Shown here piece after piece: positions 22,991 to 34,300 of a DNA stretch of 64,000 bases. The position numbers were made by a program, and so were the translations under genes. This stretch comes from Zygaena filipendulae (lineage: Eukaryota > Arthropoda > Insecta > Lepidoptera > Zygaenidae). The notes below the pieces were generated by a model. It had not been told where the DNA came from and searched no databases. It was given only the letters and a program-made list of their open reading frames with translations. Within the stretch, counting starts at the first letter, position 1. Each line of letters starts with the position of its first letter. The stretch spans positions 8,476,501 through 8,540,500 of the forward strand of contig OU015672.1 of assembly GCA_907165275.2 (NCBI GenBank). The letters run 5' to 3'.

Positions 22991-24342
22991 TATGCCGAGT
23001 TTGCAGTTACAACTACCGATATTATCTATTTATACATTGGTATCACATTGGAATATAATAATATACCTATTACATGTAAAGAAGTATAATCCATTTCGGT
23101 TATGAGTATGAGCCGGGAATGTCATAGAAATCTACACACTAGACTTTTTATTTCGTCTGAGTCTACACAAAGAAAAATAGATCTACAAAACACATCTAGT
23201 GGTGTTCTTTTGGATACGGGAACAATACAAGAAAGGGTAAATTTATGTCCTTGTTTCCCAAACATTTTGTTTTGACTCTTTATCGTTGAAAATTCGATTG
23301 TAATTTTGTAAAGTCTACCGATGCCGTTCAAAGATAACGCACAAGATCTTCAAATACCTATGACTACAGCTTTCCTCACTGTTATTGCAAACAGAGTTGT
23401 GAATTATTGTTCGTGAAATCACGTTATTTGCGAATGTTATGAGAATAGGTAACTTGGTATTCTTACGGCAACGGAAAATAGACAGCGCTAGACGAGGAAG
23501 ATGAAGGATTTTTATTACCTACCTAATTTATTTTTCTTTTTATCGTGAGTCAGGCCAGCATTAGCCACCTTTTTGGAATCCAATCAATATTTAACTTTGG
23601 CGCTCTAATATCTATCAAACGATGATTAGTAGGCAAGGTAGGTACCTATTTCCTTTTGATTTTAATAAACTTTCATAAGTAACGTAGATAACGCTAGGTA
23701 GGTAGGTACCTACCTAGGTAGACAATAAATAGGTAATAATCTTTTAAAATTACATCAAAGTAGGTAACTGCTCAATGTAAATGCGTCCATAAAAATTCAG
23801 TTGGCAAAAGAAGATCTAGGTACCTATATAATATAGATATCCATGGATGGATAAATTGAAAATAAATTTAAATTTTACACGCGGTCTGTGTGCGGTTGTC
23901 GACGGGTACAAAGTCCGCAAGGTAACAGCGTGACGTAGCTCACGTAGCGAACGTTAACGCAATCAATGCTGTTATCCGACTCACTTTTGTGTAAGATTAT
24001 AAATGACCAATCTATCGGAGTGATGCAGAAAAATTCAAACAAAAACATGTCAAATATTAAGATTATCTTACCAAAGCAAAAGTATCATAAAAAAACATAA
24101 TTTAAGTAGAGATAGTAGACGTAGCCGTGTGACATTAGAGAAACATTTTTAAATTCCCGCGCTTGAGATTCGATTCCAATTTCAAATAAACAATGGAATA
24201 AGGATGGAATATGGAATGCACTTATATAGGAATAAAATGAGGGTTAAAAAATTTCGTTTTTTTTTGTTTACGTCTATGGTTTATGTTTAATCATTGACGG
24301 AAGGCAAACTAAAACGATAATAAGTACAAATAATTCCCTTAC

Positions 24343-24426
24343 CTTCTCGAGGCATTGCTGTCCAATCGCGTTGGGGTCCACCTTGACTTCCAATATCACA
24401 GAGTTTGGCTGGCTGACTAACCACAT
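24343..24426 (-). CDS. First coding exon of a FERM-domain protein, probably MYLIP/Dnr1 type
   Basis: The exon encodes 28 residues from ATG (24426-24424) to a phase-0 donor GTAAGG immediately after codon 28. The peptide MWLVSQPNSV..EVKVDP..IGQQCLEK aligns without gaps, offset by one residue, to the N-terminal FERM lobe of MYLIP/IDOL-type E3 ubiquitin ligases, called Dnr1 in flies. Shared positions include the Pro-x-x-Val, the Glu-Val-x-Val strand and the Gly-x-x-Cys-Leu helix. Family members continue with the rest of the FERM domain and a C-terminal RING finger, none of which is in the window. Fly Dnr1 restrains caspase and Imd signalling (established knowledge). Other FERM proteins are possible. 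The gene is divergent from Vha13. Exon confidence is high, gene name moderate. Confidence 0.65.
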
Positions 24427-26050
24427 TTTGATTTTTATTTCTTACAAAGAAAAAAAGGTGAAAAAATTCAATTAAATGTAGGTCGTATTGTTATCCAACC
24501 TAATTATTGATTCTTCTTCAGCACTTATATTACCTCACTCGCGTTAAATATTTATTCAAAAATGTCTTTCTTAATTGGCACAGAGCGATGTTTATCGCGT
24601 ATTCCTTGTGGAAGTAATACTGTGAATACTGCCATACGACGGCCATGCTACGATCAGTTTGCCACTGGAATGATTACTCAGATAAAGAGAACAGTGACGT
24701 TTCGCCCCAAGTGAAGTGGGGAAGGAGTGAAAAGAATATTAAACAACATTCACACAAAAGCGAAACATATGTATCTCTTTAAACAACATCCATTGCTTCT
24801 GTAACATGGAAGAGTTAACAACCTTTTTCATTCAATCACTCAAAACCGTCGATGTATAAAATGGTATCTGAATCTGTGGAATGTCAAACTGTTTACGTAT
24901 GGAGGAGTGAAATATGGATATCTCGCTCTAGCAGCCGCGTTAAAAAGAATAAGAACGAGTTATTGACGATATAGCTCGTTTTTATAATAATTTAGCTAGG
25001 GGTTTTTTTTATAATAGTTTTATAACAATATTATTATTAGGTATTTCCTTTAGTAAAATTTGTTACTCGTGTCTCATCTAATAAGCTATCAACCATATTT
25101 TACTTGGCTTCCCTTCTCTTCACTCTTCGCTTTGATCTATCTACCTGCTATGGATAAAAGTATTCATAACTGGATATTATGGATAATGGAATTAAGGGTT
25201 AACGGGGCCATTAGGAGATTAGACCTGTCTGTCTGAGGCTCGATCTCAGACTACAGGGTACAGGTAGGTACATTTCTGAAGCTCGATTTACGGCAGTTTG
25301 CGCAAAAGTCGATTATTTTTTTTATGCAAACAACCAAAACTACATAAAATTCCCTTTAGAACGAAGTTCCTTAACCCGTCTTAAATTTACACTAAAATTT
25401 TAACCTGGAAATTGCAATGAAAGAAACTTCGGAAGAATCGTATGTTTAAACGTTAAACACGTAGGTACCTTCGTTAAATCGGGTGAAAGCTATTGTTCAT
25501 TATTATACATCTAGCTGAGCCCCGCGGTTTTACCCGCGGGAGTTTCGGAATTCCCGCAGGAACTATTTTTTTCTAAAATATAAAATCGGTTCAGTAGATG
25601 CGGAGATTATCGTGAACACTCGATGTACGGCAGTTTGCGCAAAAGTCGATTATTTTTTTTATGCAAACAACCAAAACTACATAAAATTCCCTTTAGAACG
25701 AAGTTCCTTAACCCGTCTTAAATTTACACTAAAATTTTAACCTGGAAATTGCAATGAAAGAAACTTCGGAAGAATCGTATGTTTAAACGTTAAACACGTA
25801 GGTACCTACGTTAAATCGGGTGAAAGCTATTGTTCATTATTATACATCTAGCTGAGCCCCGCGGTTTTACCCGCGGGAGTTTCGGAATTCCCGCAGGAAC
25901 TATTTTTTTCTAAAATATAAAATCGGTTCAGTAGATGCGGAGATTATCGAGAACAGACAGACAGACAGAAAATAATTTTAAAACCTTTTTTTGGGCTAGG
26001 TCTTCTTTTATCACCGAAATCGATTCGCGGATTCTACTCTTTTATTATAG
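24427..26050. other. Intergenic region upstream of the FERM gene
   Basis: The minus-strand promoter and 5' UTR of the FERM-type gene should lie in about 24427-24900. I see no strong TATA motif. 24900-25280 shows nothing recognisable, 25282-25955 is a tandem duplication, and a SINE-like copy begins at about 26052. Confidence 0.4.
25282..25955. repeat. Tandem duplication of a 337-bp unit
   Basis: Unit 1 (25282-25618) and unit 2 (25619-25955) are nearly identical. Both start CTCGAT(T/G)TACGGCAGTTTGC and contain GAGCCCCGCGGTTTTACCCG, a SINE-like piece, near the end. The few differences seen are GATTTAC/GATGTAC, TACCTTCG/TACCTACG and CGTGAACAC/CGAGAACAG. The high identity means a recent duplication. 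Confidence 0.92.
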
Positions 26051-26154
26051 TATAGACTAGCTGTTCCTTGCGGTTTCACCCGTGGTAATTACGGAGTTGC
26101 CGCGGGAATTCCAGAACAAAAGTATCCTATGTGCTTTTGTGTACCTACCCCTGA

Positions 26155-26328
26155 TGTTAAAACTCTTTTATGTTTATACTGAGAACACTGTCAATTTGAT
26201 ATTTAAATATTTTTATACACATTCTTTTGTTTGATCATTGTTGTATGTCATTCCTTTTGAAACTATAATATTTTTATCTTACCTTTTTCACCTGACTTTT
26301 ATATTACTCTGCTACCCAAGTAACAAGT
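26155..26328 (+). repeat. 5' LTR of the Copia element
   Basis: 174 bp, starting at TGTTAA directly after the CCTGA target duplication and ending at AAGT directly before the tRNA primer site. It has TATA-like AT-rich stretches (TATTTAAATATTTTTATAC). No difference from the 3' LTR was seen. Confidence 0.95.
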
Positions 26329-26406
26329 GGTTATGGGCCCAGGAAATAACTGATAAGTGGTTATAGGCCTCAAATAAGTCTTTTAAAAAAGGTTAAGAAA
26401 AGTGCA

Positions 26407-29400
26407 ATGGATACTCCATCGACTTCACAGTCGGCACATTCTTCAAAAGATTTTCAGACAGCGCAGAACTCAACAAATATAAGCATATCAAAGCTAAAAG
26501 GATCAGCTAACTTCAGCACATGGGCATTTGCCATAGAATGCATGCTCACTGACCTAGAGTTGTGGGAAGTCGTTGTAAAACCCGCTGACCTCTCCAACCC
26601 TGATCAAAAACGGAAAGATCAGAAGGCTCGTGCGAAAATATGTTTATCTTGTGAAGAATCCATCTATCCCGTTATAAGGTCAGCAAAAACCGCATTTGAA
26701 ACATTCAGTTGTTTACGAAAAGCTTATGCTGATGGTGGACTCACAAGGAGGCTTGCACTGATGAAAAAACTCTTAACAAATTCGTTCAAAGGAAAGATTC
26801 AACAGTATGTGAATGAGTCACTAGCTATCCAACAAGAACTACAAGGAATTGGAGCACAAGTGGATGATGAATTCTTAGCTATTATAATGCTCACTGGACT
26901 TCCAGAAAAATATCATCCCTTAGTTATGGCCATCGAACACTCTAATATGAAGATCACCACGGAAAATGTAGTGACAGCTCTTCTAAAAGAAGAATCACGA
27001 GCTGTACAGTCCTCAGCAGATACCAGCAGATCTCCAGATACAGCGCTATGCACCAAGAAACAAACAAAGAAGAAATTTTGTTCCTATTGTAAAAAATTAG
27101 GGCATATAGTGAGTGAATGTAGGATTCTAAAAAATAAGAAAAACAAGAATGTTTCGGTTTCGTCAAATGTTTGTACAAATTATGCTTCCGAATTTACACT
27201 TTCATCTTGTTTCACTAATCGTTCACCCACAGGTTCACAAGATTGGTTTCTTGATTCCGGCGCAAGCTCCCACATGAGTAACAGGAGAGAGTGGTTCGAG
27301 TTCTTGTCCCCTCACGTAACTCCTATCACTGTGGCAAATAAGGAGACTTTATTGAGTCATGGTAAGGGCACTGTAAATATAAATATTTCCGATGGTGTAA
27401 ATAAAATTAGTAATGTATTATATGTTCCTGGTCTCGCTACAAATCTTTTATCTGTAAGTAGTTTAGTTAAGAAAGGATTCGATGTATTGTTTACGCCGAA
27501 AGGCGCAACAATATTTCAAAGCGGTGGCTGTCATGTGACAAATCCCGTCATTGCCACAGGGTCGAATCACAACGGTATGTTTAGATTAAATGTAAATAAA
27601 TTGCATTCCTTGTATACTTCCACCAAAGAGTCTGCACTACTTTGGCATAGACGTCTTGGCCATCTTAATACAAAGAGCATGGATATATTAAAAAATAAAT
27701 GTATCGGCCTAGACTATATTGGAAGTTACCACGGAACATGTATTCCGTGTCTACAAGGTAAATTTTCAAAGAAACCGTTTAAGAGCTCAAAAAGTAGATC
27801 GAGTAAAGTCCTACAACTTATTCATTCGGACTTATGCGGACCTATGAGTACGCACTCGTGGGGCGGAGCCCTATATTTATTAACATTTACCGACGACTAC
27901 TCTCGTAAAACTTTTGGATATCTTTTGAAAACAAAAGCCGAAGTTTACACAAAGTTTGTCGAATTTAAGCATTTAGTCGAAAATCAAACGGGAGAAAAAA
28001 TTAAAATTCTCCGTTCAGATAATGGTCGGGAATATGTAAATAGCGACATGATAACGTTTATGAGGGAGAATGGTATAGTGCACCAAACCACGGTGCCGTA
28101 CACTCCTCAACAAAACGGAGTTTCAGAACGTGTAAATAGAACGATCATTGAAAAAGCAAGATCTATGCTAAAAGACTCGAATTTACCTTTAGCGTACTGG
28201 GGAGAAGCGGTAAATACGGCAATTTATTTAAAAAATCGTTCACCCACGCAAGCTTTAAATAACAAGATTCCAGAAGAAGTATGGACCGGCAATAAAGTCG
28301 ACCTTTCTCACTTGCGAATCTTTGGCTGCGAAGCTCACGTCCTCGTACCCAAAGAAAAGCGTTCAAAACTGGAATCCAAAACTAAAGTTTGTATCTTTGT
28401 TGGCTATTCTATAGAAAGCAAAGGTTATCGCTTAATAGACCCTAATAATCCTCGGCAGATTATTATTGCTAGAGATGTAGCGTTTATTGAAGATAAAACG
28501 CATGAAGAGTCTAATCCAAATTCCTCACATAACGAAGAGTCACCCCAACCACAACCATCTGTAATCTTTGTACCCATTCAAAATGATGAAGAACCAGTTT
28601 CACAGCCACAACATCAAGTACAGTCAGACAGTGAAGACACTCAACCCGAGATGTCACCATCTTTAGAACAGCTGACTATACCGGATGAACCTCTTACTCA
28701 TGAAGTTTCCCCAATTATTTCTGAACCTGAACCCATTGTAGAGACATCAACTGAAAGACGATACCCTCTCCGAGACAGGCGTCCTCCTGAGAGATATCAG
28801 GAGAATCTCTACATGACATCAGATCAGGAACCAGAAACTTACAAAGAAGTTACAGAGCATCCGCAAAGAGACAAGTGGCTAGAAGCGATGAAAGCAGAAT
28901 ACAATTCATTGATTCAGCATGGAACCTGGATTCTAGTTGATAGACCATCCGGCAGGAAGACAACAAAATGTAAATGGGTATACAAAATAAAAAAGGACAC
29001 AAGTGGGAACATTACAAAATACAAAGCCAGACTAGTAGCCAAAGGGTTTACCCAAATAGCTGGAGTAGACTATGGTGAAACTTTTTCACCAGTTGCTAGG
29101 CTATCTTCAGTAAGGCTTTTGTTTGCATTTGCTGTGCAATATCGGCTACAAGTACATCACCTTGATGTAGAAACTGCCTTTTTAAACGGTGACCTGGAAG
29201 AGGAAATTTATATGGAACAACCAGAAGGTTTTGCTACTGATCCAAAGGGGAAAGTATGCTTACTTAAAAAATCCCTATATGGGCTTAAACAAGCTCCGCG
29301 TCAATGGAACAAAAAAGTATGCCAAGCGATGGCTGCTCTGTCGCTGACTCAAGCCGCATCAGAACACTGTCTTTACTATAAAAGAGACGGACCTAATGAT

Positions 29401-30357
29401 TTTATCGTTATCGCAGTGTTCGTCGACGATTTCTTTTTTATGACAACCAATAGTGATTTAAAAGATAATTTTGTAAGCGAACTCAAAAAGACGTTTACAA
29501 TTAAAGATCTCGGTCCTGTCAAAGACTGCCTCGGTATGAGAGTCGTACAAAGTGAAGGCAGTATAACCCTCGATCAGACAAAATATATCGAAAAATTACT
29601 AGACAAGTTCGGTATGAGCGACGCGATCTCGGTCACTACGCCAATGGAACTTGGGTTAAAACTCACTGTTCCGGAAAAGGAAGAAGAAAATCTAGAAGTC
29701 CCATATCAGGAGCTTATCGGCTCATTAATGTACATTTCTATATGTACAAGACCTGATATTGCCCACACGGTCTCGTACCTATCTCAGTTCAATGCACATT
29801 ACGGGGGGGTACACTGGAAGGCCGCTAAGCGAGTCCTTAGATACCTTAAGGGTACGAAGGAACTCAGACTTCACTTCAAACACGGTGACCACTCCTACCC
29901 AGTAGGTTACGCTGACGCCGATTATGGAAGCAATCTTGTGGACCGTCGATCATTCACTGGATTCACCTTCCTGATGAGCGGTGCACCTGTGTCGTGGGAA
30001 GCTCGCAAACAGCGAACAGTTGCACTTTCCACAACAGAAGCTGAATATATGGCTTTGGCTGAAGCTTGTAAAGAGGCCATATATTTAAAGACGCTCATCA
30101 GTGAAGTATTCTCGGTCACTCATCCCATAATCATTCATACCGACAATCAAAGTTCACTCAAACTAGCTCATAATAACACCTATCACGCACGTACTAAACA
30201 CATTGACATCAAACATCACTTCATTAGAGACTCACTATCACACCACGACATACAAGTCAAATACATACCCACAAATGACATGGTCGCAGACATTTTGACA
30301 AAACCCTTGCCGAAACTGAAACATTTTAAATGTACAAATTCTTTAGGTTTAGGCTAG
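26407..30357 (+). CDS. Copia Gag-Pol polyprotein
   Basis: A single frame of 1316 residues with all Copia domains in order: Gag with a CCHC zinc knuckle (CSYCKKLGHIVSEC, residues 225-238); aspartic protease (DSGAS, 283-287); GAG-pre-integrase HRRLGH (414-419) and CxxC; integrase with catalytic D475, D538 and E574; reverse transcriptase with D920 and the VDD pair D1007-D1008; RNase H with D1170, E1211 and D1246. The order integrase before reverse transcriptase separates Copia (Ty1) from Gypsy (Ty3). The start ATG follows the primer site by about 65 bp. No stop or frameshift interrupts it and all catalytic residues are present. The stop (30355-30357) is 190 bp before the 3' LTR. It has no host role: it makes capsid and copies and inserts the element. 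Confidence 0.98.
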   Translation: MDTPSTSQSAHSSKDFQTAQNSTNISISKLKGSANFSTWAFAIECMLTDLELWEVVVKPADLSNPDQKRKDQKARAKICLSCEESIYPVIRSAKTAFETFSCLRKAYADGGLTRRLALMKKLLTNSFKGKIQQYVNESLAIQQELQGIGAQVDDEFLAIIMLTGLPEKYHPLVMAIEHSNMKITTENVVTALLKEESRAVQSSADTSRSPDTALCTKKQTKKKFCSYCKKLGHIVSECRILKNKKNKNVSVSSNVCTNYASEFTLSSCFTNRSPTGSQDWFLDSGASSHMSNRREWFEFLSPHVTPITVANKETLLSHGKGTVNINISDGVNKISNVLYVPGLATNLLSVSSLVKKGFDVLFTPKGATIFQSGGCHVTNPVIATGSNHNGMFRLNVNKLHSLYTSTKESALLWHRRLGHLNTKSMDILKNKCIGLDYIGSYHGTCIPCLQGKFSKKPFKSSKSRSSKVLQLIHSDLCGPMSTHSWGGALYLLTFTDDYSRKTFGYLLKTKAEVYTKFVEFKHLVENQTGEKIKILRSDNGREYVNSDMITFMRENGIVHQTTVPYTPQQNGVSERVNRTIIEKARSMLKDSNLPLAYWGEAVNTAIYLKNRSPTQALNNKIPEEVWTGNKVDLSHLRIFGCEAHVLVPKEKRSKLESKTKVCIFVGYSIESKGYRLIDPNNPRQIIIARDVAFIEDKTHEESNPNSSHNEESPQPQPSVIFVPIQNDEEPVSQPQHQVQSDSEDTQPEMSPSLEQLTIPDEPLTHEVSPIISEPEPIVETSTERRYPLRDRRPPERYQENLYMTSDQEPETYKEVTEHPQRDKWLEAMKAEYNSLIQHGTWILVDRPSGRKTTKCKWVYKIKKDTSGNITKYKARLVAKGFTQIAGVDYGETFSPVARLSSVRLLFAFAVQYRLQVHHLDVETAFLNGDLEEEIYMEQPEGFATDPKGKVCLLKKSLYGLKQAPRQWNKKVCQAMAALSLTQAASEHCLYYKRDGPNDFIVIAVFVDDFFFMTTNSDLKDNFVSELKKTFTIKDLGPVKDCLGMRVVQSEGSITLDQTKYIEKLLDKFGMSDAISVTTPMELGLKLTVPEKEEENLEVPYQELIGSLMYISICTRPDIAHTVSYLSQFNAHYGGVHWKAAKRVLRYLKGTKELRLHFKHGDHSYPVGYADADYGSNLVDRRSFTGFTFLMSGAPVSWEARKQRTVALSTTEAEYMALAEACKEAIYLKTLISEVFSVTHPIIIHTDNQSSLKLAHNNTYHARTKHIDIKHHFIRDSLSHHDIQVKYIPTNDMVADILTKPLPKLKHFKCTNSLGLG

Positions 30358-30547
30358 TTCTAGGTTTTGTATGTCTTTAGATCATATTGTATGTATATAG
30401 GGTGTGTATAGTTTAGTGATGTGTTTATATGTACAGGATGTTGTTTTTATTATTTCAGTGCTAGTGATAAGTGTATAGTGAATTTTGATACTGTCTTTTT
30501 ACTTGTATTATAATGTGTATATACAGGGTGTTCTCATTACGGGGGGG

Positions 30548-30721
30548 TGTTAAAACTCTTTTATGTTTATACTGAGAACACTGTCAATTTGATATTTAAA
30601 TATTTTTATACACATTCTTTTGTTTGATCATTGTTGTATGTCATTCCTTTTGAAACTATAATATTTTTATCTTACCTTTTTCACCTGACTTTTATATTAC
30701 TCTGCTACCCAAGTAACAAGT
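30548..30721 (+). repeat. 3' LTR of the Copia element
   Basis: 174 bp, preceded by the ACGGGGGGG polypurine tract and followed by the second CCTGA of the target duplication. It appears identical to the 5' LTR. Confidence 0.95.
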
Positions 30722-31325
30722 CCTGACAACGTGTGTGTACAAGATTTCATGATGATCGGTTGTGTCTGTGTCGTTTTAAGGCGTTTTAACTTTTAAGGCG
30801 TGAAAGCGTAAGAAAACAAACCAACAACTTTAGAATTTCATTTCATAGCATTATATTATGATAAGGAAATAAGGATTAGTGACATCTATGTAGCATTTTT
30901 AGAAATAATGTTGACAGTTAAATTATTGCCAGTGTAACCACAGATATCTCTGGTAACATTAGCAATTTTAACGTTGAACTCCATTTAACGCAATTTTTAC
31001 GGCATTTTCTTTTTAGTAAACTTTTGTTATATAGGTACTGCTTGTGTTAGTTTAAAAAAAATATTTGAAACAAAAATGTTGTTGATTACCCATAGCAGAT
31101 AATAATTGCAGTAATAAAAAAATGCATAAAACTTAAATTTAATGATGAAAACGTTTCGTTTCATTCTAATTTCTTAGGCACGAGTCGATGACAGCGCCAT
31201 TTGTGACAATATGGAGGAACTAAACTAATCATATGACTTTCGTCACATCTTTCTTCTGCGCGGATCGATTTTAGGTTCGCGTTCGTGTCTAGTTTCTCGA
31301 TCGACATAGTTTATTGTGAAAAGAA
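30722..31325 (+). promoter_or_regulatory. Vha13 upstream region
   Basis: The first 100 bp are the rest of the SINE-like repeat split by the Copia insertion (CCTGACAACGTGTG..TCATGATGATCGG). About 31170-31325, just before the ATG, contains CATATGAC, CGTCACAT and GCGCGGATCGAT blocks and is likely the core promoter and 5' UTR. No canonical TATA box is visible, as expected for a housekeeping gene. Confidence 0.45.
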
Positions 31326-34300
31326 ATGGCGAGCCAGACTCAGGGGATCCAACAGTTGTTGGCGGCCGAGAAACGCGCAGCAGAGAAAGTCTCCGAAGCG
31401 AGGAAGCGTAAGTGAATTTAATAAACTTAAACACACTGCGTAACCGAGGAAACCTGCGCCGCCCTGTTTTCGCGTATTTCAGTACACCAGGAAAGCTTCA
31501 TAATTACTTATTTAAGTCTCAAAAGCGTAATATAATGATTTCGAAACTGTAAGATGGAAGATGAGACCGCAATATGTCATTTCTTTCTATGATTAATTGT
31601 CCAATAAAGATCTAATTTGAGTTATGATCAACCCTGGACTTGTGTACTAAGCTATAGGTAGGTATACTTCTCTCTTAACAAAATAGGTATACCATTTGTT
31701 AATATCTTATTACAGTTCTTGTTGAAAAATTTATATTCTTACATAAGTTTTATCTGTTTAATTGCCTAATTGCCTAATTCTAAATTAATGAATTCTTATC
31801 AAGTGTCCTCATAAAAAATTGTCCATATTTAAGGAGTTTTCTTAGCCTTATAAATTTTTAATTCAGTGTTTTAACTAACCGACGTACCAGGTAAAAAAGA
31901 ATAGACTGTTCTTCCATATCCTTGCGTAGTACATCGTTGTCAGGGGTGCTTACAGAAAAGGACATACGGTGCTTTGTATCCTGGAATTCCTGCGGTATCC
32001 CCGAAATTCCGAGGGTGAAACCACAGGAACAGCTAGTATTTTATACTTGTTTATAGAAAGCAGACTCAATCTGGTGTTTGCATCTTTATATTATAGTCTG
32101 AGACTATATAATATGTCCTATAAGGAGTTACTATCATAATGTAGTGTAATATTCTCTAGATAAAAATCTATGATTTTGTATTATAAACTCGCATACATAT
32201 TTACAGGGAAAGCGAAACGCCTAAAGCAAGCAAAAGAGGAGGCTCAGGATGAGGTTGAGAAGTACAGACAGGAACGGGAGAGGCAGTTCAAAGAGTTTGA
32301 AGCCAAGGTATGCAACCATCTTTACTTTTTTAGTGTCAAGTTATTAGTTTGTTCAGGTTCTTATAGATTTTATATTATTTATTAAGTATGTTGTAAAACT
32401 GCACAACATATTTTGAATTTTTTATTCATCAATTTATTTTTTTGTGAAATAATCTTGTACCTTTATAAAATATTATCTTACACCTATACTAGATGTTCTG
32501 TGCGGTTTCACCTGCGATAATTCCGAAGCTCTTAGGCATTAAATTTATTAAAATCCTTATTGGACGCCTACAGCATACAAAGAACACACCCTCCAAGTTT
32601 CAGGTCTCTATGACCAGCGGTTTAGACTGTGCAGACTGTGCGTTGATCTGTCAGTCAGTCATTCAGGACAAAGCATTTTATATGTATAGATATTACCTGT
32701 TAATATTAACATTTAATTTTTAGATGGGAATTTTCAGAAGTAGTTTTACTCTTGTAGAAAGAATGAAAAAATACAACAGATTGTATATTAATTATAGATC
32801 TTTCAGCCCCGACCACACAACAGATTTTGTATTCTTACTAATATTATAAACACGAAAGTTAGGCTATATTGTAATCCAGAATTCCCGCAGGAACTCCGAA
32901 ATGACCGTGAGTGAAACCACAGGGAACAGCTAGTTAATTATACATCTTCCATCTGCTACTACAAATTGCTGATATTAGAATTTTTAAAAAAGCAAAAACT
33001 TAGGTATTAGTTACTTAGAATCATCTCATCATCAAGTTCATAAGCAATCTCGGTTGGTTATAGCACATGGGCACAAGGGAAGGCGTTGCAGCGAAAATCG
33101 AGGCCGAGACAAAAGTTAAAATTGAGGAGATGAACAGGATGGTTATAAATCAGAAGGAAGCGGTATGTAGTTACGATATTCTTGAATTCATAAAAATTAT
33201 TTTGTAAAATCCACATTAAAAAAAAATTCCTTTTTTAAAAAATTCACTTTGGTGCCTTATTATTTTAAGATTATGATTATTTCAGTAAAATAGTTGCAAT
33301 ATTCAGTGATACATTTGGGGACTGTTTCCCCGCATCAATTTCGGTACAGGTTGGTCAGGGATACTGTAGCTTTCTATCAGTGAAATAATATTTAAAATCG
33401 GTTATGTACTTTTTAGTTTATCCGTTATTAACAACATACAAAAATCAAATCTTTCCTCTTTATAACATTGGTTTAGATCAGAGGTTCCCATACTTTTTTT
33501 CTCATAGACCACTTTAAACATTTTGCTGGATCTGGTGGATCCCCTGCAGCTATTACATTTACTAACTTACTTCCGAAACCCGAAAAAAGTATATGTCTAT
33601 GGCAATCTGTGTTGTGGCTATTTTTCAATCAACTATGTGTTAAAAGTTTTCCAAAAAAAGGTGAGAATTTATATTGCTTTGTTTATGCTGTGAGTGGATG
33701 TTATTTAAGCTAAGTTTCAAGGCCAGTCTACAAAGCGTCTTCATCCAACAGTTGTGGACCCCCATGTTTTTTCCATGCAAGCGTAGACCCCTGTCGAGCT
33801 CCCGTGGACCCCTGGGGGTCCACCTGGACCACTTTGGGAATCAATGGTTTAGATATACAGGACCCGGCGTTTTTTCAAATAGGTTTTTTTACAGTTCAGC
33901 ACAATCTTGAAGAAGTTCAGTGTGTAACATAAAGTCACACCTGCATTCTGTCTACATTTCCTTAAATTACCTATAGCTTCTGCAAGTTTAATATATTATG
34001 TTAAATTTCATCACAGAATACATTTCACTTAACACTAAAGATTAATAAATAATGTTATGTGAACAAGGAAGTTTTCACATTTTGAAACTCAGATGAGCAA
34101 AAGTCTTTGTTGGATGCAAGAAACCCTCCCAATATTAACCAATCAATTCTAGGCAAATTAGCGCTATTTGCCTTAATGAAACCTTGTTCCATCGTTAATG
34201 ATCTTATCTTATCTTATCTTAGATAATGGGGTGGGCAAGCAAAGCCTCGGCACTTCGACCCTTGGGATCTTTTGTACCATCCCCATCCCCATCCTAGGCA

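Larger units (their letters stand above)
1..24342 (-). other. Gene-free repeat-rich stretch, probably first intron of FERM gene
   Basis: No open reading frame here both looks protein-like and has usable splice sites, apart from the weak candidates and transposon remnants listed separately. Because the minus-strand FERM-type exon at 24426-24343 ends in a GTAAGG donor and no following exon was found down to position 1, this stretch is inferred to be its first intron, so at least 24 kb long. It holds at least five copies of one CRE-motif MITE family, other foldbacks, SINE-like repeats and a deleted piggyBac. Subregions 3640-5690, 11110-13290, 13610-14390 and 20780-24340 show only scattered repeat pieces and short GC-rich islands near 6890-7100, 12950-13020 and 22780-22990, which may be regulatory. 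The intron call is inference. Confidence 0.45.
26155..30721 (+). mobile_element. Copia-type LTR retrotransposon, complete and recent
   Basis: Two LTRs of 174 bp (26155-26328 and 30548-30721) look identical. Each starts TGTTAAAACTC and ends CCCAAGTAACAAGT. Directly after the left LTR comes GGTTATGGGCCCAG, the primer site for an internal piece of initiator methionine tRNA as known for Drosophila copia. A run of seven G (30541-30547) precedes the right LTR as polypurine tract. The flanks share CCTGA (26150-26154 and 30722-30726), a 5-bp target duplication inside a SINE-like repeat. One uninterrupted polyprotein frame fills the interior, so the copy is probably able to move. Confidence 0.97.
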
